A stretch of 64,000 nt of DNA from Avena insularis (Eukaryota > Streptophyta > Magnoliopsida > Poales > Poaceae): NCBI GenBank assembly GCA_023614405.1, contig CM042684.1, forward strand, positions 209,690,941 through 209,754,940, given 5' to 3'. How positions within the stretch are numbered: position 1 is the stretch's first letter; each line of letters begins with the position of its first letter. Positions 46,786 through 58,400 of the stretch are shown piece after piece. The translations under genes and the position numbers were made by a program. The notes below the pieces were generated by a model. It searched no databases. It had not been told where the DNA came from and saw only the letters and a list, made by a program, of their open reading frames with translations.

Positions 46786-48056
46786 CACCAGTTTGAAATA
46801 TGCTGCATCACGGCACCCACTTGGATGTGTGTGTCCATGTGCATCATTGTGGTTTGGAAAAGAACACATGCAATTTCACTCCAACATGTGTCCAACCATG
46901 TCCAGGAACCCTAGCAACATGTTGGGATTCAACTGCCACATGTAGTGGAGCACCAGTTTGAAAGAGGTTGCATCACCACACCCACTTGGATGTGTGTGGC
47001 CATGTGGATCATTGTGGTTTGGCAAAGAACACACGCAATGTCATTACTACATGTGTGCAACCATGTCCAGGAACCCTAACAACATGCTAGGATTCAACTA
47101 CCACATGAAGTGGAGCACCAGTTTGAAAGATGTTGCATCACCACACCCACTTTGATGTGTGTGGCCATGTGGATCATTGTGGCTTGGAAAAGAGCACATA
47201 CCATGCCACTCCAACATGTGTTTAACCATGTACAGGAACCCTAGCAACATGCTGGGATACAACTACCACATGCAGTGGAGCACCAGTTTGAAAGATGTTG
47301 CATCACCACACGCACTTGGATGTGTGTGGCAATGTGGATCATTGTTGATTGGCAAAGAACACATGCAATGTCACTCCAACATGTGTCCAACCATGTACAG
47401 GAACTGTAACAACATGCTGGGATTCAACTACCACTAGTGGAGCACAAGTTAGAAAAGATGTTGCATCACCACACCCACTTGGATGTGTGTGGCCATGTGG
47501 ATCATTGTGATTTGGAAAATAACACATGTAGTGTCACTCAACCATGTGTCCAACCATGGCTAGGAACCCTAGCAACATGCTGGGATTCAATTGCCACATG
47601 CAGTGGAGCACCAGTTTGAAAGATGTTGCATCACCACACCCACTTGGATGTGTGTGGCCATGTGGATCATTGTGGTTTGGAAAAGAACACATGAAATTTC
47701 ACTCTAACATGTGGCCAACCATGTCCAGGAACCCTAGAAACATGTTGGGATTCAACTGCCACATGAAGTGGAGCACAAGTTTGAAAGAGGTTGCATCACC
47801 ACACCCACTTGGATGTGTGTGGCCATGTGTATCATTGTGGTTTGAAAAATAACACATGCAGTGTCACTCAACCATGTGTCCAACCATGGCCAGGAACCCT
47901 TGCAACATGCTGGGATTCAACTACCGCATGTAGTGGACCACCAGTTTGAAAGATGTTGCATCACCACCCCCACTTGGATGTGTGTGGCCATGTGGATCAT
48001 TGTGGTTTGGCAAAAAACACATGAAATATCACCCCAATATGTATCCAACCATATCC
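46786..48056 (+). repeat. 165-bp satellite, block 3 (about 8 units)
   Basis: Begins in mid-unit (CACCAGTTTGAAA), consistent with a deletion joining it to the copia LTR. The ACATGTGT landmark recurs at 46884, 47049, 47214 and 47379, exactly 165 bases apart. A frame stays open over several successive units (for example 46958-47155, 47159-47437 and 47544-47852). Confidence 0.93.
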
Positions 48057-51000
48057 CGTGAGGGAACTAATACTAATGCATATAAATTTCCAACTATGCC
48101 TTACCCAATTCAGGTAGTGTGGTTGTACGGTAAATTTGGAATGGTATCGCATCCGAATCCAACCATCAGTTTTATAAAAGGGTTAAGGCTCATGCCTCAA
48201 TATTTTCATCATCCTCAATCATTTGTGTTTCTCAACACATGTCAAAACATCTCAATAGAATGGCTCATCATTCCAAGGTTTTCATAATTCATTTTCACCA
48301 AGTGTTCCCATCTAAAGTGACTCAAGTTTTTGATCTACTCTATAATACTAAGTTAAGAGTGTTCACTAAAGTGGAAGGATGGGATCAATCTCATGCCATA
48401 GCATGACATCTAAAGGTTTCTAAGTAGGTCAAGTTTTATACTTTTTATGCTACCTTCAACACAAGTAAAGATCTTTGTGTACTAAGGGGAGTAAAACTTG
48501 TAAGTAAGACTTGGGGTACTAATAGTAAAAAGGGGTGTAATCAAAGCATGCCTAAAGCATCCTTGCTCATTCATCTAGATTAATTCTAGCTTGCTAACAA
48601 TATCTTGCCTTGGTTGGTGAAGTGGTTGAAGTTTTCTTCTTCTTCTTATTCTTGGTAGAACTCCTCCTCCTCGAAGGCTTGGTCGATACTAGCGTCTATA
48701 AATACATAGGGAGTGCACAATCACCAAACAATAATTAACTAGGCTAATTAGCATTCTAAAACACACATTTGATGATCTATTATCATCACAAACATCACAA
48801 GTTTTAATTCAATAGTTTCATCCTTTTTATTTTAGAAAAGTAATTTCTACTCATTGAAATATTAACTAAAATTTAATATTCACCACCAAATATGGGATCA
48901 TGTGGACACATGTCCTCACCACATATTCTAACATGTGGGAATGGGATTTAAAGGTTGGATCAATATTACTTTTGTTTAAGTTTATTATTTAATGATTTAA
49001 AGTGACTAGAAATGCCTATATAGCATTATTTTGGTACTAGTCCAAAGTCACTGCATGTAAACCTTAATATTATTACATATTTAGATAGATATGATGAAAT
49101 GTGATTTTTGAGAGTTGGAATCAACTCAAACGCTAACTTGGTTGATTTTATAAAAATGTTGCAAGTTGCAAAAGCTTCTATCATCTTATTTTTATTAGGA
49201 GAGATCTATAACTCTAATTGAATTAAATCCAACGGGCTTGGATAGATCATCTTAATACCTTCCAGGCAAAATTTGTTTCATGCTATTTGGATTTGTCAAA
49301 CTCACAGAATTGAATTTTGAAATAGTGGATAGAAACTAGATTTAACTAAAAAGAAAAATCCAGATTTGAATGGGTGGGCTAGCGCGGGAAAAGAAATGGG
49401 CCAGCCCAGTGGCGCTCCGCGGCGTGGGGCTCAGCTGACAGGGGGCCCGTGTGTCAGCGGCACTTAAAACGCGAAACAGTACACGCGCTGTGAGCTGTGC
49501 GATTAGAATAGGAATCTACGGCTGAGGGTCGTCGTTGACGACGAACAGGTCACCGGCGAGCTCGAACCCTAGCGGCTCGTTGGGGGTCCACTGGGGGCGT
49601 ACCAGGGCTCCAGCGGGGTCGGCGAGGCGGGCAAACGACGTGGAAGACGACAGCGAGGCGAGGTGCGGTTCCGGCGGAGCTTGGGGTGGTCGCAATCAAC
49701 GGCGCCCTTCTCCTCCTGTTGCGGCTGCTCCGGCTCCAATTCCGGTGAGTTGCTGCTCCACTTGCTCTGGCTAGAGGTGGGTGAGGTTCAGAGAGGTGAG
49801 GGGAGTGGAATGGTGTGGAGAGAAGAGGCTAGGAAGGGCTCCTTTTATAGGCCCGACGGTGAGACCGAGCGGGATGGACAGTCGACGGTGGCGACATGGC
49901 TACGGCGGGGTAGAGGCATGGCTAGGGGTGGAGATCGATGTGTGGTTCCCTGGTGGTGCTCTAGAACTTGAATGCGAGCGTAGGGGCGGCTGCACGCGGT
50001 CTGGGCGAGGTGACGCTCTAAGAGGCAGAGTCGGCGGTGTCCACGGCGAGCGGTGGCTGTGAGGCGTTGGGCGGCCAGCGGGGGTGCCTGGGGTGTTCTC
50101 CAGGTCGAGGTGGAGCGGCGGGCGCGGGCTGTGGCCAAGGGGCAGTCTGTGTGAGCGGGGACAGGGCGTGCTCTGGGGGCGGCGTCGGCATGCTCGACAA
50201 GCTCCGGGCGTGGCGGTTCCTGGCCGCTCTGTCCTCTGTCTCTGGCCTGGGGCTGGTTGGGCGGTGGAGGTGGACCACAGGCAACTTGCTAGACATGGTG
50301 AGAGAGGCTGGAGAGGGCGGCTGCAGTCGGTCCCGTGAGAGAGGGCTCGGCATGGCAAAGGTCTTGACTAGGAATAGGGAAGAGGCTGGGGTTGGTCTGG
50401 TCAGGCTTGAGGGGGTCAAATATGATCAAAGCACATTGCAATTGCTAGACAAAATCAACCCAAAACAGTATTAGTTAGGCCAATATGATCTTGCCAGCAA
50501 GGTGTTTGATGAAATGGCCGCAAGAGAAAAAGTTTTTAATTTTGGTTTCAAAATTTTTGAGTGATCTCCACTAGTGCTAGGTAGTCTCTGGTTGCAAGGG
50601 TTTTGAAAGTGGAGCTCAAATAGATGGGTTTTGAAATAGGGGTGATCTATGCATATGCATTAGATTCAATTTTCAAATGCCAATTAAAATAAGTAAAAGA
50701 ATGTTTTTAGCAGATCAAAATGGGGGCCTTGGTACCTCATTATGTGTACTATCAAGGGGTACAAAGATCAAGAATTGTTTCTGTTAAGAATTGAGTACTA
50801 GGAATAGCCAAAGTAGACATGAGAGTTAAATTTGCCAAAATGACCATTCCTCCTTTTTAATTCTTTTTGATTTGATTTTCTTTAGGAAAAGTTTGGGAAT
50901 GATGTAGATGATGTTTAAATCACCTAAGAAACATTTTACAAGCATTGGATCACACAATCATGGCAATTCAAAACAACTCCTATTTTAAATGCACACACAT

Positions 51001-51098
51001 ATGAATGCTTTCATTTTAAATTTGGAAATTTTTTTGTTAACCCTATTTTTGGATGATTTGATCTTTTTAAGCTTGGATTGAAGTTTTGGGATGTTACA
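48057..51098 (-). mobile_element. Insertion in satellite, probable LTR on the minus strand
   Basis: Read on the minus strand it begins TGTAACATCCC at 51098, a typical gypsy LTR opening, and would end at the CCTCA near 48059. It contains a GC-rich section (49380-50420) with a minus-strand TATA-like TATAAAAGG (about 49848-49857) between AT-rich flanks. No domain-bearing frame; the short frames in the GC-rich part are open in several directions at once. No clean 5-bp target duplication is visible: satellite ends in CCAACCATATCC on the left and restarts CCAACCAAGTCT on the right. Best read as a solo LTR with an uncertain left edge. Confidence 0.55.
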
Positions 51099-52345
51099 CC
51101 AACCAAGTCTAGTAACTCTACCAACATGCTGAGATTCAACTACCACATGATGTGGAGCACCAGTTTGAAAGGTGTTGCATCACCACACCCAGATGGATGT
51201 GTGTGGCCATGTGGATCATTGTGATTTGGAAAAGAACACATGCAATGCCACTTCAACATGTGTTCAACCATGTCTAGGAACCCTAGCAACATGCTAGGAT
51301 TCAACTGCCAGATGTAGTGGAGCACCAGTTTGAAAGATGTTGCATCACCACACCCACTTGGATGTGTGTGGACATGTTGATCATTGTGGTTTGGCAAAGA
51401 ACACATGCAATGTCACTTCAACATGTGTCCAACCATGTTCAGGAACCCTAGCAACATGATGGGATTCAACTACCACATGTAGAGGAGCACCAGTTTGAAA
51501 GAGGTTGCATCATCACATCCACTTGGATGTGTGTGGCCATGTGGATCATTGTGGTTTGGAAGAGAAAACATGAAATGTCACTCCAACATGTGTCCAACCA
51601 TGTCCAAAAACCCTAGCAACATGATGTGATTCAACTACCACATACAGTGGAGCACTAGTGTGAAAGATGTTGCATCACCACACCCACTTGGATGTGTGTG
51701 GCCATGTGGATCATTGTGGTTTGGCATAAAACGCATGCAATGTCAGTCCAACATATATGCAATCATGTCCAAGAAGCCTAGGAACATGTTGGGATTCAAC
51801 TGCCACATGTAGTGAAGCACCCGTTTAAAAGTGATTGCATCACCACACCTACATGGATGTGTGTGGCCATGTGGATCATTGTGGTTTGGCAAAGAACACA
51901 TGCAATGTCACTACAACATGTGTGCAACCATGTCCAGGAACCATAACAACATGTTGGGATTCAACTGCCACATGTAGTGGAGCACTAGTTTGAAATATGT
52001 TGCATCACCACACCCACTTGGATGTGTGTGTGGCCATGTGGATTATTATGGTTTGGTAAAGAACACATGCAATGTCACTCCAACATGTATCGAACCATGT
52101 CCAGGAACCCTAGTAAGATGCTGGGATTCAACTGCCACATGCAATGGAGCACTAGTTTGAAAGAGGTTGCATCACCACGCCCACTTGGATGTATGTGGCC
52201 ATCTGGATCATTGTGGATTGGCAAAGAACACATGTAATGTCACTCCAACATGTGTCCAACCATGTCCAGGAACCATAACAACATGCTGGAATTCAACTGC
52301 CACATGCAGTGGAGCACCAGTTTAAAAGATGTCACATCACCACAC
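51099..52345 (+). repeat. 165-bp satellite, block 4 (about 7.5 units)
   Basis: Same monomer and orientation. Ends abruptly at CATCACCACAC where an LTR-family start follows. No further units occur to the right within the window. Confidence 0.92.
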
Positions 52346-52640
52346 TATAGCATCCCAATTGTCTAACAATTGTAATGTTACTGGTTTAGTCTATATAGCT
52401 ACTTTCTACATGTCATTTATTGCACCATCATGATCGTATGCTCATGTCATAATGCCACATTGCATTTGAGCATCGTCATGTCATCATGCATCTTTTGCCA
52501 AAAACTATTTTCTAAAAGCCCACCTTTATTTTCTAAACACCCCTTCTTTATTTCAAAGTATAAACCCTAGGTCTACCTATTTGGTTTGTCTAAAATCTAT
52601 TTGCAAAATGTTTTGTTTAAAAATAAACAATAATAACATA
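52346..52640 (+). mobile_element. Start of a long-LTR-family LTR, fragment
   Basis: TATAGCATCCCAATTGTCTA differs from the family's opening TGTAGCATCCC by one G-to-A change. The next 160 bases match the copy at 11194 (minus) closely, through the GCATTTGAGCATC block. Beyond about 52640 homology is no longer evident, so the rest is either very divergent or a different sequence. Confidence 0.7.
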
Positions 52641-54360
52641 TTTTACAAAAATCCCGGGGGAGGGAGCCCAACTCGGAGGCCAGACCACCTACCATCCCGA
52701 CTGGCCCAGCCCGTTTGAGCAAACCCTAATCCTAGACCTCACCCAGCCGCACATCCACCTACCACTCGACCGACCCATGTCGCCGCCGCCAGCAGAACGC
52801 ACGCAGTCGCGCGCGGTAGACGCGGGAAAAAGGATATTTGCCGCCCATTGGCGGCGCCCGTCCGTGGTGTCGCGCACCCCCTGTTCCTTCAACCTTAGCT
52901 CATGGGTCGGCCCACCAGCAACGGAGAGGAAGAAGATGAAGCGCGTCGGCAGTCCTCGCCGACGTCGGGGACGACGCGGTCGCGGTGCCCTGGCGGAGGT
53001 GAGGCGAGGACCTCGCCGGAGACGGGGACGACGCGGCGGCCGCGACGTCGCCGGTGGAAGAGAGGAAGAGACCTTAGGGCTAGGGGTGGGTAGGTACTCG
53101 TCGGACTTAGGGTTAGGGTTGGGGGTGTCGTCGGCGACTAGACTTAGGGCTGGGGGTGCAGGTCGGAGGGTTTAGAGGGATGGCCGGCCGGAGACGGGGC
53201 GACGCGGCTGGCCGCGCCGCCGCCGACGGAGACGAGGCCTGGACCTCACCGGAAGGGGACGACGCGGCTGGCCGCGCGACGGAGACGAGGCCTGGACCTC
53301 ACCGGAAGGGGACGACGTGGCTGGCCGCGGTGTCGCTGGCGGAGGTGAGGAAAGAAACTTAGGGTTGAGGGGGTGGGTGAGTGCTCATCGGCGCGGAGGT
53401 GGGTTCTCCTCCGTGAACGCAGCGGTGGCGACGAAGCGAGAAAGACGACGATCTTGATGAACCATGGCCCAAGAGGCTGAGCGTGCGTAGGGTGCTTCCG
53501 CTCGCGGCTCTCTCCAGCGGTGTATATCACATCCCTAGACGCGCGACCCATCCGCCCCTGCCTTGCCTCTGCCCACCCACTCGCGAACCCAGTCCCACGC
53601 GCGACGCTCTCCTGGCCCCACCACTCCCTTGACTGCTCGACCCGCCCAGCGCGATCCCAGCCCTGCAAACCGCTCCCTGCCGCTCGACGCAACCCCGCAG
53701 CGTCCCACCTGCCTCGCTTTTTCCCTCGTTTTCTCGAGCCCCGCCGCCGCTGCTTGCTTCTCTGCAACCCGCCGCCGGCAGCTCGTCCATCCTCGCCGCC
53801 TTGTGAGATCGTCTCCCGTCGCCGACCCGGTCGATCTCGCCCCGCCGCTGGCGCTCCTCTCGCCAGCGAGCTTCGCCACCGACAGCGCGCCCTCTTCCTC
53901 TCGGCCGCAGCGCCCTCTCGCCGTTCCCCCGCGCACCGCCAGCGAGTTCCGCCGCCGGCGCAGCGACCTCACCGACCCGACGTCCTGTGCCGCGACCCTG
54001 CGCCGCCTTCATCCGCTCGCAGAGCGCCGCCGCCCCGCAAGCTCTCACCATCCCGCGACCGCCCCGTCGCCTTTGCTCGAGCCCGCCGGCCTCCTTTGCA
54101 GACGCCGTGGCGCCGCCCTCGAATTCCTCCTCGCTGGGCCTCGTCCTCGTTCCGCGCATTCCCGCGATGTGGGCACCGTCAACCGCCAGCGCGCCTCGAC
54201 CCCGAGCTCCGGACAGGGCTGCATCCGCAACCCCGACTGCGCCTCATCGCCATCGTTCCTCCTATGAGCGTCCGTCGCTGCCGACTCTGTCCGCTTGTGA
54301 CCCAGTGTGGTCTCTGTTGCTTGCCATCGGTGGTGCCCGGTGGTGGTAGATGCTAGATGT
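52641..54360. repeat. GC-rich low-complexity region with a 53-bp tandem duplication
   Basis: About 1.7 kb of high GC. A 53-base unit (GACGGAGACGAGGCC...) is repeated head to tail at 53225-53277 and 53278-53330, with looser copies around 52975-53045 and 53190-53215. TTAGGGTTAGGG-like words occur at 53108-53120. Long frames exist on both strands (up to 278 codons at 53520-54356), but they are proline/arginine/alanine-rich and open in several frames at once, as GC-rich DNA produces. It may be the GC-rich body of a divergent LTR. Confidence 0.55.
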
Positions 54361-55197
54361 TGCTTCTGTCACTCTCGGTGTTTATCATACTAGATGACCT
54401 GGTGCGCCGGCGCCAAGGGAAACCGAGACAATATTGTAACCATGATTATCTATATCTATATCTAATAATCTATATCTATATCTATAATAAAGTACGAAGT
54501 ATTTTTTTACGGGTTCCGTTTTTTTTTAGACGGTTTTAACCCGAAAGTTGGGTTAAATTGTACCCTTTGCCAGCGCCCAGTTAAACTGCACGATTTGTTT
54601 CGTTTTAATACTGAGAGGTCGAAACGATCTTGAGCACATCGATAAAAACTCCCCGACACGGACCAAGCTGGCCCCGGCCATCTCCGGTGGCTCGCACTCG
54701 CGGCTTGCCGATAAGAACCTTGTCGATAATTTTGGAGAGCTACGAGCGGGACGTGTGGCCCGTCCCTGGCGACGACGACCTCGATCGTAACTTCCCTGCG
54801 CCGGCCTCCAGCCTTATGCGCCGGGACTATGCCGCTGTTGGTGGCGCCGCTCGAGCAGCCACACAACCGCACCCACTGCTCGGTTGGTAAAACATAGCCA
54901 TTGGATTTTGTTTTCATGGTCTGCCGCATCGTATGAGTGTACTGCTACCACGGTATCACAATTCTCTGAGTTTTGCTGTATACCTGTATGTATGCATGCG
55001 TCAGGATCTAGGATCTGTTCTTAAAATCCCACTAGAATATCCGAAGTAGCTTTGCATGGATGATAGGACCAGTGCATTTGTAATTTAAACTACCGATAAG
55101 AGAGGCTGTACGCTGATTATGTACTAGATATATTATGACATTTCATTGTTGTTGTAATTCATTATTATCCCATATTTGATTTAGTTAATTTTGCTTT
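54361..55197. other. Unassigned sequence with a short TATATC repeat
   Basis: Contains an imperfect (TATATC) repeat at about 54448-54487 and T-rich runs (54501-54530). A 140-codon minus-strand frame (54929-54507) and an 86-codon + frame (54630-54890) overlap and match nothing I know. May be the remnant of a small transposon beside the HSP90 fragment. Confidence 0.35.
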
Positions 55198-55415
55198 GAT
55201 GTCACGGACAAGATCCGGTTCGTGAAGTGAGGTTGACTGACAAGGCCATGAAGAAACTCACACTTACCGATAGTGGTATCGGTATAAGCAAGTAGTAAGA
55301 TCTTGTGAACAATATTCATACCATTGCAAGGTCTGCGACAAAGGTGTTTATGAAGGAACTGGCTGCTGGTGTTGATGTGTCCATAATTGGTCAGTTTGGT
55401 TCCGCACTTCATCGG
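55198..55415 (+). pseudogene. HSP90 gene fragment (N-terminal ATP-binding domain)
   Basis: Translates to recognisable pieces of the cytosolic HSP90 N-terminal domain: DKIRF, LTDK, LTLTDSGIGISK (family DSGIGMTK, part of the ATP site), DLVNN, TIARS and [12 protein letters not shown]90 is the ATP-dependent chaperone that matures kinases and receptors in the cytosol. This copy is dead. It has stops after the first block, two adjacent stops (TAG TAA, 55293-55298), and a gap of about 20 residues between LTDK and the ATP-site strand. It ends at 55415, where an LTR inserted, so any continuation lies beyond the window. Whether it is a retrocopy or a transposon-captured piece is not visible. Confidence 0.8.
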
Positions 55416-58400
55416 TGTAGCATCCCATCTGTCTAACATATGTAATGCTACATGGTATAGTAATATAATAGCTACTTACTACATATAATTGTTGCATCAT
55501 AAATATATCATGCTCATCTGCCACCTTGCATTTGAGCATCATATAAAACCCTTTTCTTTTGGTTCTTCTCTTATATGCATTATTAATGGTATTTGGCTCT
55601 TGATATATTGTATTTGGATCTTGATAAATGCTTGATGCCCAAGTTGAGTTGGAGGCATATCTTTTATTCTACTCCACCATCTTTCTTTGTTACCACCTTA
55701 TAATTCCACCATCCCAAGTATCCATGAGCTCTTATTTTCTGTTGACATTTAATTTAGCTCATGTGGTTGGGATGGATCCAATACTATTTCTTTTAGCTTG
55801 GCTTTACTCCATATTTTGAAATGTATATGTATAAAAGCCAGGATTAATTATTTTGTTTTCACAAGAATAAAGCATGGCATTTATTACACATGCATGGGCC
55901 ATGCAACCATCACCCCATTCCATTCTTTTGGATTTTACTTGGATTTTGGGTGGTTTATCTCTTTTGAGCTCTCTCTTCTCTCTCAATCCTTTCCACCTCG
56001 GTTGGTTTATCCTTGCCATGTGCCCATCAAGCCACCCTCACATGTGTAATGCCATGCATGGTCATGAAACACCCTCCCCATCTCCATCTTTTCTCCCCAC
56101 ACTTGATCAAGACATGATCATGCATCTGTTAATCCCTACACACTACCTCACCCCTCACATCACCATACCTAGTTAAACCCTAACTACAAAACTCTCCCCA
56201 TGCCGAGCCCCATCTCCCTAGCTGCTCTCTCACCTCTCTCACGCTACCAGCAGGTTCCCCCTAGCCCTCCTCTCTCCCCATGCCGAAGCTATCCCCCAAC
56301 CCTAGCCATCTACTCCCTCCTAACCTAGCTCCACCTGACCCTCTTCCTCTCTCTCCCTACCTCGCTCCCTGCCATGCTGGCCCCACAGCCCGAGCCTGGC
56401 CTCCCCCCTCTCTGCTGGCCCAGCTGCAGCTGCCTGCCTGGCCTCCCACGACGAGCACGTGAGGGCGGAGCAAAAAGGTGGCCGAAGCCACCTTTTCCCT
56501 TCCCGTCGCCCCCACGGCATCGCCTCCCTCTGGCCTCGCCTTTATCTCCCTCCCACCTTCCTCTGTGCTCCCCCAAGCCCCCTGGCCTCGCGCCGCAACC
56601 ATCTCTCCTTCCCCGCTACCTTTTCTCCACCGACCGGCAACTCGTCGGCCTTCCCTTCCTCCACGAGAACCACGGCGGCGGGCGGGTGTTTAAGGCGTCG
56701 GGGAAGCGGAGGAAGCCCTTGTCGTCGGCCCTGCGCGCCCTAGCAAGGAGGAGACCGCCCCTGCAGACGCTGCACGCCGATGCCACCAAAAATCCTAAAC
56801 ACGCCGGCCGTCTGCGTCCTCGACCCTCCGTCGACTCCCAGCCCGATCCACCTCCGTCGTCCACCCCGCGGTAAGCCCAGCTCCCTGCTAGACATCCCCG
56901 TTGTCGCCGTGGCATGCTGCCTGGAGTTTTCGCCGAACACCCTCTGTGCGCCGGCGGCCGCTGCTTCGGCTCGTCGCTGCGCCTCGCAGCAGCATAGCTA
57001 GTTCCCGTCCGTCCTCCTGTCACCATCATGTCCTTACCGCACTGGTTCATCCCTCGGTAGCGCGCGCGTCGCGGTTCGAGCCCAGCGCAAGGCTCTGTCA
57101 TGATCGAGCACCGACCGTCACCGTGTTCAGAGAAGATCAACAGTACGGGCAGTTGACGCTTTACAAATAGCCCCCCCTTTTATCTCTCACTCAACCCGCG
57201 GTACTCGCGACCCCACCTGTCAGCGTCCCTGTTCGTTTTACAGAAAACCCCCCAGCTTTCCAGGCCCCCAACCCGCACTCCCCTCGCTGCGCCACGTGGT
57301 CAACCCACCGATGCCACTGTCACGTGGGCCCCTCTTCTCCGTCGGGCCCGCACGTCAGCCTCCTGGGCTAGCCTCTGTGCCGGTGCAAAAATCCTTTTCG
57401 CCGCGTCGTGTCACGCAGTCAGGCCGGACCCACTCGTCAGCGACTAGGGCTAGGTCTGACTGAGTAGAAAAAGGTTTTCTGTTTATCTGTTTTGTTTTAA
57501 TCTTTTCAGAAAATATTTAAAATCAAATTTTAATCTGTTTTTAATAACTTTTGTTTTGTAATTCCAAATAACACAAATAATATATGTTTTGGAATCAGAA
57601 AAATGTGAGGAATTCAAATATGCCATTCAAAACATTATTTGAGCACTTTAAATTTTCGAGCTAATTAAAATTATAATAAAATGCCTTTTTTCTTAATTAA
57701 TTAATAACTTTAGTTTTATAACTCCAAATTCAACAAATAATATGTCTAAATCGATCAGCGCGACGAGCCCGTTCTATCTATGCATTCCTTCTTCTGAATT
57801 GAAGCATGCATCATGTCATTATAAAAATTCAGAACTGTTTATGGCAATAGAACTTGACTAAATAAATAATAAAATGCTTTATTCTTGTACCCCATAACTC
57901 ACCATGCCATGCTACTTTAATGCCATGTAAATTGTGCATCATTCATCATGGCATGCTGGTTTGCTTGTCGCATTTTAATTCATATGCTTGTGCACTCTAT
58001 TTATGTTGGCCCTTGTTTGTTTGGTTCTTCTTCGAATAGACACCGAGCAGGGGATATATCAGGAATCCCAGGAGCACTATCCAGATCCGTCTCTCGCTTC
58101 AACTGAGCTATCAGGCAAGCACTACCACATGCTTGCATACATATAGTACCTATTGCCTCTATCTTATTCTTGCATCATTGAGTCGCGATTGCATTAAATT
58201 GAATCCCAAGTATTGCATAGCCTTTACTTTTAAACCCCACCGAAGCTTGTTCCTCTATCCCATGAGCCATTACTACAGGAGTTGTTTGAGCCATGCAGTC
58301 GAGAAACGACATGTGTAGGGTATGTGAGCGTCTGATGGATAACGAGGTACCTAAACAACTTAACCTGAGTAGTAATGGGATAACTAATGAAAGTGGCATC

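Noticed and set aside
49535..50474. Frames of 80-150 codons on both strands
   Set aside because: Same pattern of multi-frame openness in a GC-rich LTR-like section, with low-complexity products.
53520..54356. 278-codon open frame on the + strand
   Set aside because: It lies in very GC-rich DNA where three or more frames are open at once, and the product is proline/arginine/alanine-rich with no domain.
55198..55415. A working HSP90 gene
   Set aside because: Multiple stops, an internal gap and truncation at both ends leave only a fragment.
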